Assembly (NCBI RefSeq): GCF_047495875.1 | Contig: NC_092480.1 | Coordinates: 4,402,001 to 4,466,000 of the forward strand | DNA from: Pithys albifrons albifrons | Taxonomy: Eukaryota; Chordata; Aves; Passeriformes; Thamnophilidae | Direction: 5' to 3' | DNA length: 64,000 bases | In this document: positions 35,656 to 47,350 of the stretch, one piece after another | Layout of the letters: the number at the start of each line of letters is the position of its first letter | How positions within the stretch are numbered: position 1 is the stretch's first letter | The notes under the pieces: model-generated | The model's database searches: none | Told to the model about the DNA's origin: nothing | What the model saw: only the letters and a program-made list of their open reading frames with translations | Program-made: the position numbers and the translations under genes

Positions 35656-36736
35656 GCATTGCCAGGACGGGAGAGCAAAGTTAGAGTTCCTCACTGGGAC
35701 TATGCCGGTTTTGGGCATCGCATGGGGCTGCGAATCTCAGCCTTTTCCCACTGGAGCCCGTCCAGGCTCATTCCTGGATTCCCTAATGATGGATAGCCCT
35801 CAGTGGTGCCTGCAGGCAGGGCTGCTTGGCATGTTCCTCTGTGCACGTGCAAACAAGCTCCCCCTGACGTAGCACCTTTATGGCAGAATAACCCCATCCA
35901 TCGGATTGGGCTGTTTCTTGCTGAGCCAGTACAGCTTGTACAGGAACTGCGTGTAAACAAGCCCAAACTGCCTGGAAAGCACTTATTTACACTTCCTGCT
36001 GCATTAGAGAAGGGATGAGAGTTCATTTTTCGGTGAGGCTGGCTGAGCTAACACTGATGTGGGTATATCCTCAGGACCACCAGATGAGTGCAAACTGCAA
36101 GGTCATTAACTCACTGTGCACACATGAATACTCTGCTGCTTGTTCTCCTGCTGAGTATCCATCCCTGAGCTCCTGTCTCTGCCTTCCTCTGTCTCTCCCA
36201 GCTGATAGACCCCTGAGCTGCAGCAGGTTAGATCCCACCTGGGATCAGGCTAATAAGTGATGCTAACAGGTTGTCAGCTCTGTGGCTGTAAGAGGATGCG
36301 TTTCCCAGGCTGTGGTAGCTAAACCCAGATGGACGTGACTTGCATGTCCACAATTCCCCTCTTAAGCTGCAAGACTTGCAGTAGCTGAGAGTGCTCTGGT
36401 GATATCTGCAGGCATGGCAGAAAATCGTTTTCGGTGGTGGAAAGTGACTTTGCTGTATGGATAAAATCTTGTGAAATTACTCTGGGGTAAGAACAATTTG
36501 TTTCAACCTCCATCTCGCAAGATACTGATGTTGGAAGTGTCCAAACCTGCTCTCCACGCACCCATTTTAACTGCTGGGTTTGGGTTTTTATTGTTGTTTT
36601 GCATGGGTGTGCCTGTGGCCCTGGGGAGGAGAGACTCATGAAAGCAGATAAAGGACTTTTAAATATGCATCTGCAAAAGTGCCAAGAGAAGAGGCCAGGA
36701 GAATACCTTGGGGACATTAAATCCCTGCTGGAGAAG
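35656..36736. other. Noncoding stretch, no gene seen
   Basis: No coding exon, RNA gene or named repeat. Confidence 0.5.

Positions 36737-36793
<57 letters not shown>
36737..36793. repeat. (TAGA)n microsatellite, ~14 copies
   Basis: 57 bp of uninterrupted TAGA. It is followed to about 36870 by degenerate CA/TA-rich sequence (ACACACATAAATG, TATATATGTG, TATATAGATATATAG). Confidence 0.97.
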
Positions 36794-38024
36794 GTTTACA
36801 CACACATAAATGTATATATGTGTGCTTATATGCTCATACATCGACATATAGGTATATAGATATATAGAAAGAGTCCCCACTGACACAAGGAGAGGAGCTA
36901 AAGAGCAATATTCATTCAGATGGCTTTCCTTGCCATTCCAGGGTGGTTGTTATGGTGCTGTTGGTGTGTAATAAAAGACCTTTCAGTGCTGAGGCAAATC
37001 AAATAACCTCACACAAATGTGAAGGTGTCTGGATGGTGATTGTCCTAATGAAATTGGTGATTCAGCTCTGGCTCTGTGTATCTCCTTTCCTTCTCTTAAG
37101 GTGCTTTTTGCCAGTTCATGGATTGATAGATTGATGCCCGAGTGCCCTTTGTTATGGGGAGCTTATCATTAAGGGTCTGTGCCTTGCTTGGAATTGAGAC
37201 TAAGCTGGGCATTTCTGGCTGGGGATATTTTAGGAAAGATTTATGAATTTTATGAGATGGACCTAAGTAGTAGATAGAAAAGGCTCTGGGTAGGTAAAAA
37301 AAGTATTTCTCTTGAAGAATATGAAAATATTATGAATCTAGTCATCTCTTTCACTCTAGAGGCAGCCCATGAAATCTTAGAGCTGGAAGATTACTTGGTA
37401 AATGTGCCACAGGGCAGTGTTTCCTATACACTGTTGTGCCTCCTCCTCTCTTACTCCCTCTCCTGGTTTGACAGGGCTGAAAAGACTGTGAAGGAGAGCA
37501 AAATGATTTTTCTGGTCTAAGGGAGCTCCAGCCTTCCTTCCTCTGTCCCCACCAGCACGGCCTGTGTCAGTGTCCTTGGTCTGGGCAGCAGGAGAACTGC
37601 TGATACTCTGGGGAACTGAAGTGTCTAAGGTGCTCTGGCAGCCCTGAGCACTGGGATGTTGGTCCAGTTTGGTGTACCTGATGGCTCCCAGTACCAGATA
37701 CTTCAGAGAAAGGTAAACAGAACCTATTATGATCACTTACCTGGGAGGGATTTTGTCTGCAGATCTGTCAGTTAGTGATGGACTCGTGTGCCAAAGCATA
37801 AGGGTTTGGATCCCCACTGCATTTTTATCTCTTCTAATATAACGATGAGCTTCCTTGTGGGTCTCCTCCATCACTAATTTCTATTTGTGCTCCTCCATCA
37901 TCTCATGGCTCAAACTAGCCTTGTCAGAGGCAAAGTGGGATAAAAAGCCACAGACCTCTCTTGTTAAAGACATGCTTCTCTGGGTTTCCTGAGGGCTCAG
38001 GGACTGCATTACCAACACTCTCAG
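36794..38024. other. Noncoding stretch; weak minus-strand AG|GTAAGT at 37740
   Basis: On the minus strand CTCCCAG|GTAAGTG (37741/37740) has a perfect donor but a short pyrimidine tract. No gene or named repeat otherwise. Confidence 0.45.
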
Positions 38025-38160
38025 AGAAGCAAATGCACTTTGTACAAACCATTTAACCTCTCCCTGCCTCTGTTTACCCTTTTAAAAAGGTGTAATACCC
38101 GCAGAGATGCTGTGAGGATCAATTACTGTTTCTGTATTCTGAGATCCCAGGGTAAAAGGG
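38025..38160 (+). mobile_element. MIR-like CORE-SINE relic
   Basis: CCATTTAACCTCTCCCTGCC, TCTGTTTACCC, AAAAAGGTGTAATACC, GATGCTGTGAGGATCAATTA and CTGAGATCCCAGGG follow the MIR order ('cacttaacctctctgtgcctcagtttcc... aaaatgg... aatacc... tgtgaggattaaat... ctttgagatcc'). One of the two clearest SINE relics here. Confidence 0.72.
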
Positions 38161-41100
38161 TAGAGAATTATCCTTGCCAGTCTGTCTCAAATATTGTTTT
38201 CATTAAGATTAACACTCTTCAGTAAACAGAACCGTTAAAGCTGTATTAGGTGTTTAATAAGTAATATGGAGTTGTTTTCCATCACGGTGCCTTTTCATGG
38301 AGAGCTGTTGGGTAATGCACAGTAACAGGTCTGTTGAAGTGAAGCATCCTGCTCTAATTGCTCTTCACTGCGTGTTTGATTAGCAGCACTTGGGGTTACG
38401 TGAGGATGATAGGGTGGACCTCATCAAAATTCCTCATCTCAAGGGCACAGAAGCAACAGGAGACACAGGAACAGCATCAACAAGTCTGGGACTTGTTGAG
38501 TCTAAAGTACAGAAGCTCCACTCTGCTGTGCATCCAGCCTCTGAAATCTGGGGGGAGGCAGATCAGGGCAGATGGGGTGGTGTGGGACAGCAGAGAGCTG
38601 CAAATCCTCCTCATTCCTGGGAAATCTAAAAAAACTCTCCAAACCAGCATAATAAAACAGGTGCCGTGTTTTCCCCTTGCCTGTAGGCAGTGTCTGTGCA
38701 GCCTTGGCATGTGGTTAAGAAATCAGGGCTGCTTTAAATGGGATATTCCCCACCAGAAATGGGGAGTCAAGTGGAGCTGCACTCCCACTTCCCATCCTTG
38801 AACTCAGTGGGGATGGCAGAGTTCACAAAGGGAAGGTTTTCTGGTCTGCTGCATCAATGACTCTTTGATTTTTTGTTGGTTCCTGTGCCCCCAGACCCTG
38901 CCAGGCCAGAACCTCTCAAATGCTCCTCCTCCTCAATTATGAAGACTGTCCTACAGTCCTGACCATGTGAAAGGTCTCTGTTTCTCCCAATGTCTGAGTT
39001 TTTCTTGCCCAAACTTGGCTGACAGAAGCCATGGGGTTGAAGAAAAATAGAGTTTTAAAAGCCAACAGCCAGAACCGGGCACTCAGCTGGGTCAAGTGCT
39101 GTGCTGATTTACACTGGCTGAGGTTCTGGCCCATAATCTTTTGTGATCTATCATAAATATTGTGTTGATTTAAAATGAAAAGGTCTGTCTCTAACTTGGC
39201 TGAGCCTTCAGTATAAATACTGCAAGCTTTGGAAAACCACTTCCATCTTGTCCTTGCTGCCTGTGTGGACATAACTCTATCCTAATGTTAATAGTTTGGT
39301 AACAAAAGGGCTTGTCATTACCTGCAATTTTGCTCAGTTTTGGAGGGATTTCTTTGCAGTGGGCTGGTGTGGAGGCAGACCCATGACTTGGGCTTCTGCC
39401 TACTGCATCCAGCTTACTGAAGTGCAAGCCTGGAAGTGACAGGGACATTACACCTGTGATTCCCAGCACGCCCAGAGTTACCTGCCTTGGCAACTCGGAC
39501 AGCTTTTAAGTGAGACTGACATTTGAATAATATATACGAAAGCCAGTTGAGTTGCTGAGAAATTACCTTAGTCTGAGAGCTTGCCCTGACACGGTTTGGG
39601 TGCAATAGACCTGTCTCTGGCTTGAATCCTGGGTGGCATTCCCAATCTGGATGAAGACAGCTGCGTCCTTTGGCTCTCTGTGGAGTGCAGAAAGGCAGGC
39701 GTGAAATGACAGCTCCTGTAAGCCTTTGGCTTCACATCCCTTCCCCGGGGAGTTGCGTACTGAGATATCACTGACTCTGAGTTCTGCTCTCTGCTAAGTC
39801 CCGAGGAAATCCCATTCTGCCCACCAGCCAGAAAAGGAGTCTGCAGGATTTCTACCAGTCTGGAAATAATGGGAGAGTAACACCAATTAAGAGGACAGGC
39901 TCAGTCCGTCTCCTGCTGCTCTGTGGAGAAGATCAAGGCAGGTTTGTCGCCGTTTGAAGGCTGGCCTTTGAGAAAATTGTCAGTGAAGATGTTCTGAAAT
40001 CGCTCCAAACCTTGTAAGTTGCTGCTGCTGGGAATACATAGTGGGAGAGTGGAGTCTCATCTGAAGAGGAGCCAGCAGGGAGCCTGGAGAAAGGCAGCAG
40101 AGCTGGCTCACCATGGGGGGCCAGTGGGAGTCGACTCCCAGGATGATGTGCCAGGAGGAGAGGGTTAAAACTGGCAAGAGAAAAGCTGAAGAGGTTGAAG
40201 CAGGAGCGTGTGGGACCAGAGCAGCAAGGGCAAAGCTGTTTTTTACCTTGGGCTGGGGGTGAAAAGAGGACATTGTTTCACTCTAAGATGATCTCTTTCC
40301 TTTTCACCTCCATCTTCTGGAGTGGGGTGAAGGCTGAGGAACACAGATGGAATGGTACAATTGCTCACCCAGCTTTGTCTCCAGACTGGTAGTCCAATAT
40401 AGAGCTGACATTTAGCCAGGCATTGCATGGTGAGAGCTCTCTGGGAGAGGAGGAGAGACACAGCGATATCTCCATCCCATTGATGCCTCTTTAGTGAAGG
40501 TCCATGAGCATCTTTGGGCATCTGTGACAGCAGCCTGGCATAGTGTCCTTAGCTGGACCTCTCATGGCTCTGTTGAGGGATGGAACATGTGGGTGAAACC
40601 ACGGGGTTTTTTCCATAACACAAAGACCCAGCAGGTGCAGCTGTCCCTGAGCCACCAAGCCATCTTTGCCACCTTCTCCATCACACAAGCTGGGAGGTGC
40701 CAACAAGGGGCTGCTTGGGCAGCTTGTCAACCTGCAGCCCCTGTGGTTTGCAGCCTTCTGGCACTTTGGATGGAGCTGCCCAGAGCTCCTCAAGTTCAGC
40801 AGGTTTTGAACAGCCTGTTTTCTGCCACTGTAGTGTCGGGGCAGCTTGAACTTCCAGGGCCCCAGCAAACTCCTGCCAGCCCCTGGAGAGCAGTAAGGCC
40901 CAGCCCTTCAGCCCAGGATCTGGCATTGATGTGCACCAGGATTTGGCTGCTCTGAAACAAGTCAGTGCATCTCAGGAGCAGCTTTATCCAAGTTCCCTCC
41001 CAGGCTGCACCAGGTTAAGCTCTCACAGTGCCTGTGTTAACTCCTGGCCCTGGACTTTGGCAGAGGGAATGCTCATGGAGAGCAAGAGCAGTGTCCATTG

Positions 41101-43799
41101 CTTTCCAGAAAAGGATGCAGTCCCTGTGCTTCAGCGTCTGGTGTCTCTTCACCTCTGACCCAGTGATTTATTTAAACTCTCATTACGGGGGAGGCCAAGC
41201 CCAAAATACGACTCCAGCACTCTGCAGGGCTGAATTAAATATGTGCCGTTGCTTCTTGCAGGCTCTTGCTGATTTTTGTGCCGGGAGAAAGCTCAAACAG
41301 ATGGCTCAAGTGCCACTCTCGCTGTCTCCTACCTCCTTCCTAAATAAATGAGTGGTGCAGAGGAGAAGTTTGGGGTGTGTAATGTGCTCTCAGGGTGTGC
41401 AATTTCCAGGCAAGGCTGAGGCTGCTGGGGTCAGTGTGGATGTTGCTCTTACACCTTCTTGTCTTGAGATACCAGTTAATTTATGCAGCACTTGATCAGA
41501 CTCTCATTACTGGGAGATTCAGCAGGGACAGCTAGCATGGGCATTATTTTATTTCCTTGCTCCATGTTCATTTAGTTCAGTAATTTCTCTCCCTCAGGAA
41601 ACTGTGGCTCAGATGCAGCATCTGGGTTTTCAGTGAGGTCCGTCTTTATTTTAAGGTGGCAACAGGCATTTGGCTTTCCATCTGGGAAAACCACCCCCAC
41701 TCCTATCGCCCCCACATTTGGAAGGATTTTCTTCCTATGGTGATGCTGGATGCTGTCAGTGAGGGTGATACGTGGGAAAAGGTCAGGAGCAGATGCAATC
41801 TCTGCCATGCTGATATTAGGAAAAGTGTCTTCCATCAAACAGGTCCATGTCCTGAGGACTTTGGTGGCATTGCCATCCACTACTCTGGGTTGCAGATGGA
41901 TGCAACCACCATATCCAAGGGCTTTGGCCAAAGACAGGAGGTCAGGGTGGGTCAAGTCCCATGGAGAGATGTGCTCTGCTGGAGCTTGGCTGTCATTCCC
42001 TCATGGAGACTGTTGGCATGTCTGGCATGGGACTGCAGAGGGAGGGAGGCAGGCAAAGGGGATGCAGGGAGGGACAGCAGCCGCTGGTGGAACAGAAAGT
42101 GCTGACATAAATTAATCAAACGAGGCATCTCACAAGATTGAATTAGATCCTGATTTATGACTGCAGTGCTGCTGCTTCTGCAGTTCCAATGCTCCATGCT
42201 TATTCCTCACCCCCTGATTTATGGGGAGGCTACTGCTGGGAAGGGGCCCCTGTGGAAGGAGTGGATGGATGGATGGTGTTAGCAGCTGGGCTAACACCAG
42301 CCTTCACATCCTGCTGGTCTTCAGGATTTCACCTGTTCAACTGCTGTATCAGCTCAGTTTCGAGGTGTTTTAGATGCATCATGTAGCTCTTGAAAGAGTG
42401 ATGCCTAGAACAGGACGGAGCCTAAGTCCTGCATCTTGTTCCTCCTCTGCCTACTCAGCACCACCAAGAAAACCCCTACTTGCACCTTCCTGTGCAACCT
42501 TCTTCTCAACTCCTTCAGGCTGGCTTGGCTTGAGTGAGGCTGGTTTATCTTCTGAGAGATGTTTCTACTACCCGGGCTTCAAATCCCTTCATTCCTAGTT
42601 CCCTCTGAGAGCTCCTGTAGCTACTGCCTTCCTTGTCATGGCTGTTGAGGGGAGCATGATTTGTCAGGATGTGTCCAATACGTTCACATGCTGTACAAGG
42701 CACCAGGTTATCAGAGCATGAAGTGGCTGAGCACAAGCAGCTCCTCATCCTTTGCGTGCACAGGGGAGCCAGAGTAGCTTGAAGGAATGTGGTGCCAAGG
42801 TGGCTTCACAGATATTTCTGGGGACCTCATGCCCAAGAGGAGGGAACAAGAGGAGATAAAGGGATTGGTGAAAATTGAGTGCTTTGGCAGAAAGTTGGTG
42901 TGTGCTCACTGGTGAGCAGGGAAGGGAAATCCCTTGGACAGTGTGGAAAATATGAATATATAGTTTGTGTGGGATGAGTTAGAGAAGGAGCCTGAGGAAG
43001 AATGTAGAGGGTCTGTGGAGCAGATGAGGACAGGAATTAGGAAAGAAACAAGCCTGGTGTTCCCTACCTTAGGGTTGTCTTTTTTGCCTGCTATCCATAT
43101 CGGATTCATTCAGCTTTTACCATGTAGGAAAAGCATTTTCCAAAGAGCCAGCCCCTTCCCTGGCAGTGACAGCCCCTCTGTGTGATGACTGGGGTGGGGA
43201 ACTGGAGGACTTGGCTTCAACAGAAGGGCAGTAGCCCACAGCCTTGTTTGCAGGGCTGTTCCCTGGGTACCCAGCATCAGAGACGAAGAACAGAAACAGA
43301 TCTTCTGTCTTCCTGCAGCGTATTGATTTTTTGCTCCCTGCTCCGGCCTTTTGCTCGTCCTTTTCAGCAGCTGGCGGTGAAATGAAATATAAGGTTTGAA
43401 AAACTAAAAATACAAAATGTGACAGCTTCATTGCTCCGAGTGATGGTATTTTGAGGGGAAGTGTGACCTGAAAAAATGGAGGTGATGCCATCCTGGGCTG
43501 TCTGCACTCACTTGGCGAGGAAGGGAACAGTGGAAGGAAGGATCTCGGGGCTTGGATGTGGGGTTGTGTCACTGGGAGCAACCCTAATTCTTCTGCCAGA
43601 GGCATCTCTGTCCTGCTTCGGAGGTTTGGGAATGAGAATGGGTGTCTGCAGTCCCAGGACATGGGATGGGTCAGTCTTGTCCCTTCCACATGTTTGTGTG
43701 GGTCTACTTGCCATGCCCCATGTCCCCACCTGAGCAGTGTAGGTTGTTCTAGGACCCTGAGGTGATGGAAGCAGGGATAAACCTAACACCCCATTGCTG
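38161..43799. other. Long noncoding stretch, no gene seen
   Basis: Nothing coding is recognised. GCTGATTTACACTGGCTGAGG followed by TTCTGGCCC near 39105-39135 resembles a short motif common to an ancient amniote repeat. A GGAT run lies at 42263-42276. Frames up to 190 codons (minus strand, 43117-43689) are unrecognised and overlap others. Confidence 0.45.
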
Positions 43800-44050
43800 C
43801 TTGTGCTTGGAGCATGTTTTAAGGCTATTTACAGGCTTTTGAGTGGTTACTAATTAGCGAGTGCCGCAGCTCACTGCGACACGGCAGCCGCCTTCGGTCG
43901 GAGAGTGCCCAGCAGGGTTTAAATTACTTGTCATTTGCCTTGTTTTCCTTGGCCATTTGAATGGTTGACTCTCTCCTAATTGGCATCATAACCGCTGGGG
44001 TGACACGCTCAGAGGCTCTTGATTGGATTCCTTATCTTTTTTGGAGGGGG
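43800..44050. promoter_or_regulatory. Candidate regulatory block with local CpG cluster
   Basis: CTAATTAGCGAG, then about seven CpGs in 60 bp (43857-43915), then AAATTACTTGTCATTTGCC, TCCTAATTGGCATC, AACCGC and GATTGG. CpG retention in an otherwise CpG-poor window suggests constraint or low methylation. Not coding in any frame. Confidence 0.35.
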
Positions 44051-44477
44051 GGAAGCCTGGTGGATGCTGCAGAAATTAAGCAACAGGATTTAATTCCTCT
44101 GCATTGTTTGAGAGACAGGCGATGCAGAAGGGAGAAATCCCTTGGGTTTGCCATGTTGGGGTGAATTCAGCCTGAGATTTGCACGGTGAGGTAAAGTTTA
44201 GGCATGAGAAGCTTCATCCTCTCTGTCTTCCCTCTGTGCTGTGGGCTCCTGGCCTTTGGGAAGGTTCTGCAGAGGTGGAGGGCTGGAAGAGCTGTGCAGT
44301 TTGCACTCTTGGGCTGTACCAGCAGGGATGGGTGATCTTGGAAGGTGTTTCAGGGTGGTGGATGGATTCATCTGTGCACGCCTAGAAGGGAATTACACAA
44401 GCAAAACCCTAGAGCAAGCATAAAATCTGCCCCCATGCTATAGTGAGCATTACAAAGGCTGTGGGGCTGGAACTAGA
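44051..44477. other. Noncoding stretch, no gene seen
   Basis: Unremarkable. Confidence 0.5.
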
Positions 44478-44574
44478 TCATGGAATCACAGAATGGGAAA
44501 ACCATCTAGTTCCAACCCCCCTGACATGATCTTTAGAGTCCCTTCCAAACCAAAGCATTCCATGATTCTGTGAC
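44478..44574. mobile_element. Two CR1 3' tails in inverted orientation
   Basis: The left part (GGAATCACAGAATGG, ACCATCTAGTTCCAACCCCC) is a minus-oriented CR1 3' end. The right part (GATCTTTAGAGTCCCTTCC, AAACCAAAGCATTCC, ATGATTCTGTGA) is a plus-oriented CR1 3' end, so the element begins and ends with CR1 termini that are inverted relative to each other. Only about 50 bp of each remains. Either two insertions or an inversion within one copy could explain it. Confidence 0.7.
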
Positions 44575-44689
44575 TGTATGGGATGGCTGGCTCTAATCTA
44601 AGCTACCCATCTTCTAACTCTGGGTTTGCTGGTGTGCTGACAGACCCAAGGGGTTTAGAATCCACGTGAACCCTGGGGAGTTCCTGTGA
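44575..44689. other. Short noncoding spacer
   Basis: Nothing recognised. Confidence 0.5.
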
Positions 44690-44910
44690 GAGCCGAGCTC
44701 AGCAGGGCAACATTGTTGTTATTAAATCCGATGGCGATGAATGGGACATGACACCTGTGTGTATGATTCAAATCGAGCCATCCCATTACACGGTGTAAAT
44801 CAATAAACAAAATGTAGCCGCTGACAGCATTTACCGTTCCCCCTATTACTGCCAACCAGCCCATTTTCTGTGCATGAAAGAGGCATTTACACCCCATTTA
44901 CCTGTGCTTT
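44690..44910. promoter_or_regulatory. Candidate regulatory block with T-box-like palindrome
   Basis: Contains AACATTGTTGTTATTAAATCC (SOX-like), GACACCTGTGTG, TTACACGGTGTAA (44786-44798), AATCAATAAACA (forkhead-like) and retained CpGs. No coding frame. Motif-based. Confidence 0.35.
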
Positions 44911-47029
44911 GATGCGGGATCCTGTTCCCAGGAAGAGGGGAAGCTTTGACAGGTGACATTAGGAGAAGGGGAGATCTACAGCGCTCATTTGCAGAGACCT
45001 GAGCCGAGGGTTGTGAAACACATCTTCACCTGTTTGTGCTGTCCATCACCATAATTGATGATGTGCAGGGCTGGGAAATAGAACTTGGACAGGGGTGAGG
45101 GGATGCTGGGGATGCTGGGATATGGCTGTGCTGGATCATGGCCTCAGGAGAAGAGGGAATGTTGTTTCTCCTTCTGTCCTAGGTGGGGAATGGTCTTTTT
45201 TCTCAAGCTGTGTCAGGGAGAGGAAGGACAGGGAGAAGCAGACTGGGACACGCTCCGAGAGACATCACTCTTGGAGCACCTCGACTGTCCGACTTGATTT
45301 TATTTAATGGGCTTCGCAATCTGGTGATTAATCTGGTAATCACAGCAAATGTACAGTCATGGCTGGCAATAAAATATAACCTCAAGTAGATACAAACTCT
45401 CTTTTTCTCTTTTTCTTTTTTTTTTCCTCGCTGAGAAATTGTCAGTTGATATCTCTTCCCTTTATGAGAGACGGCAGGACGGAGAGGGAGATGCATGTGA
45501 TGGGAAAACCTGAGCCCTGCTGGATCTCTGCAGGGCTCAGGAAACTTCCATCTCCTCGCTGGTGCAGTGGGGCTGAGCAGTTCCCCCACCCTGAATTTAG
45601 GCAAAGTGTTTTTTGGATAGACATGGACAGGGATCAGATCAGCTGCCCTTGGCACTGCAAATTGATAGTTCTGTCTCGTTTCCTGGAACTCCACCAAATG
45701 GCTGGATTACTCCAAAAAGCACAAGAAAGGTCTGTCTTTCCCTCTGCCTGCCTTTGTTGTTGCTTGATTTTTGTTGGTGTTTTGCTGCTGCAGTTGGCTA
45801 CGTGGATGAAAAGGGCAGTTTGTGGCCGAGAGGGAGAGACGTGGTTAGAAAACAGCAAAGAGGAGCAGAGATTTTGCAAAATGTACTACTTGGACATTTT
45901 TTCGTCAGGATAGGGACATAAATCCAGGCATGTTTTTCACATTCCCCATCACATTTTCCTGCAGATTTCCACCAAAAAAGTCCCTTAAGCCTCAAAAGGC
46001 GGCTTGGCGCGAGACAGCGCTGGTGTTGATTCTGGAGGAACAGTATTCCCATATGCTTTGCTTAGTCCAGATCTGCTTCCAGTAAATATCCTCAGCAGTC
46101 GGGACTGAAGTTCAATTCTCTGCCAGTCATCCTCATCTAAGACTTGCATTTATTTATCCTTTATAATTCCCTTGGCCAATGTCTGGGGCAACTTCAGTCC
46201 TTCCTTTTCCTGGCTCCTTGAGCTTTTATCGTAACCCTCATGGGAATGGGGAGGTGAGGAGCCTGTGTTCTGGTGCTGAGGGATGCAGGGGATGGGGCTG
46301 GCATTTCCAGATGACTCAATGCCAATCCTGCAGGCTGGAGCCCATGGATATGGCAGGGAGCAGCCTGTCGGATGGGGAACAGCACTGGAGCTCAAGCAGG
46401 AAATGGGAGAGGGGATGTTTCTCATTAGAAAAGGTTAAATATATCAAACCGGGGTTGTTTCTTCTTATTAAAAGGGTCTGGTTTGATGCTTCCTTTTTAA
46501 TTAGGAACAGGTCAAGGAAGATTTGGAAGCCTTTGTGTGATTGTCTTTGAGCTGTTTCCACACTGACTCAGGAGCAGTTTGCATTTGTGTGGAAGGGCCC
46601 TGGGGCGCTGGGTGGGAGCAGTGCCATGTCCTCTCTTGGGGTGCCCGACAGAAAAAATAGCCTTGGACTTGATGAATTTCAAACCAGAAAAGCTTAATGT
46701 CATCCAAACAGTGCCTACAGACTCATTAAAACTCCTGGAAGGTGACCCAGCTCTCCTGCAGCAGCCAGCAGGGAGGGGAGCTGCAGGTGTGTTTACCTGC
46801 AGGCACTGGGAGCTTTTGCACCCTCTGGCACCAGCTCCATCATTAGTATTGCCTGATTTCACTTTGCCACCTTGGGAAAGATGTTTTTTAATGCCTCAGT
46901 GTCCTGCCTGCCCTCCCCTGCCCTTCTCCGGGCTGCTGAGCACCATCTTTTAACTTTGAAGGAATTGTCACCCTTCTTCCCCATCTTTCCTTGGCTGTCT
47001 GTCACCTTTTGCTGCCAAATTTCCTGGAC
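44911..47029. other. Noncoding stretch; GTGATTA/TAATCAC dyad at 45324-45343
   Basis: A 7-bp inverted repeat with a 6-bp spacer lies at 45324-45343. A long pyrimidine run (45398-45430) follows. TTCTGTCCTAG|GTGGGG at 45182 is a good acceptor with a poor donor. No gene. Confidence 0.45.
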
Positions 47030-47350
47030 TGTGAAATGAAGCTTTTATTATCTTCCGAGAAGGGGGGGCGAGGAGGGGGGGACAGAAATTAAATTAGTGA
47101 AATTAAAAAGATGATGATGATGACGACTGTAACCCAACTTCAACCCTTTTCATTCCACCTCACGCAGCGAGACAGCAGGCTGTGTGCTGGGGCTTCTGCT
47201 TGGATTGCTGGAAAGAACCAAACTTTTACTTTCAAATTAACCTGTCAAATCATATATTTATAAAGGAGTGGAAAGCAGGAGAATGAGGGTCCCGGATATT
47301 CCCACGCATCAATTAAGGGGAAAATTAATTACAATTTACTGGCGTTACCA
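47030..47350. promoter_or_regulatory. Candidate regulatory block with G-rich core
   Basis: Two runs of seven G (47062-47068 and 47075-47081) can supply four G-triplets for a quadruplex. Downstream lie AAATTAAATTAGTGAAATTAA, a GAT run (47110-47124), CAATTAAGGGG, AAAATTAATTACAATTTAC and CpG-containing words. No coding frame. Confidence 0.33.

Noticed and set aside
34972..35872. Long repetitive frames of up to 248 codons on both strands, proline/serine-rich on the minus strand
   Set aside because: They are produced by the stop-free 19-bp minisatellite unit read in rotating phase; flanking parts are unrecognisable.
37735..37755. Minus-strand CTCCCAG|GTAAGT junction as a recursive splice site
   Set aside because: Donor is ideal, but the pyrimidine tract is short and interrupted by purines; weaker than the + strand site at 3289.
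41572..41955. 127-codon minus-strand frame of protein-like composition
   Set aside because: No family recognised, and a longer + strand frame overlaps it.
45170..45190. Acceptor TTCTGTCCTAG followed by GTGGGG as a zero-length exon
   Set aside because: GTGGGG is a poor donor.
46840..46905. MIR-like words (CACCTTGGGAAAGATG, GCCTCAGTGTCCTG)
   Set aside because: Only two short words match; no tail or flanking core.
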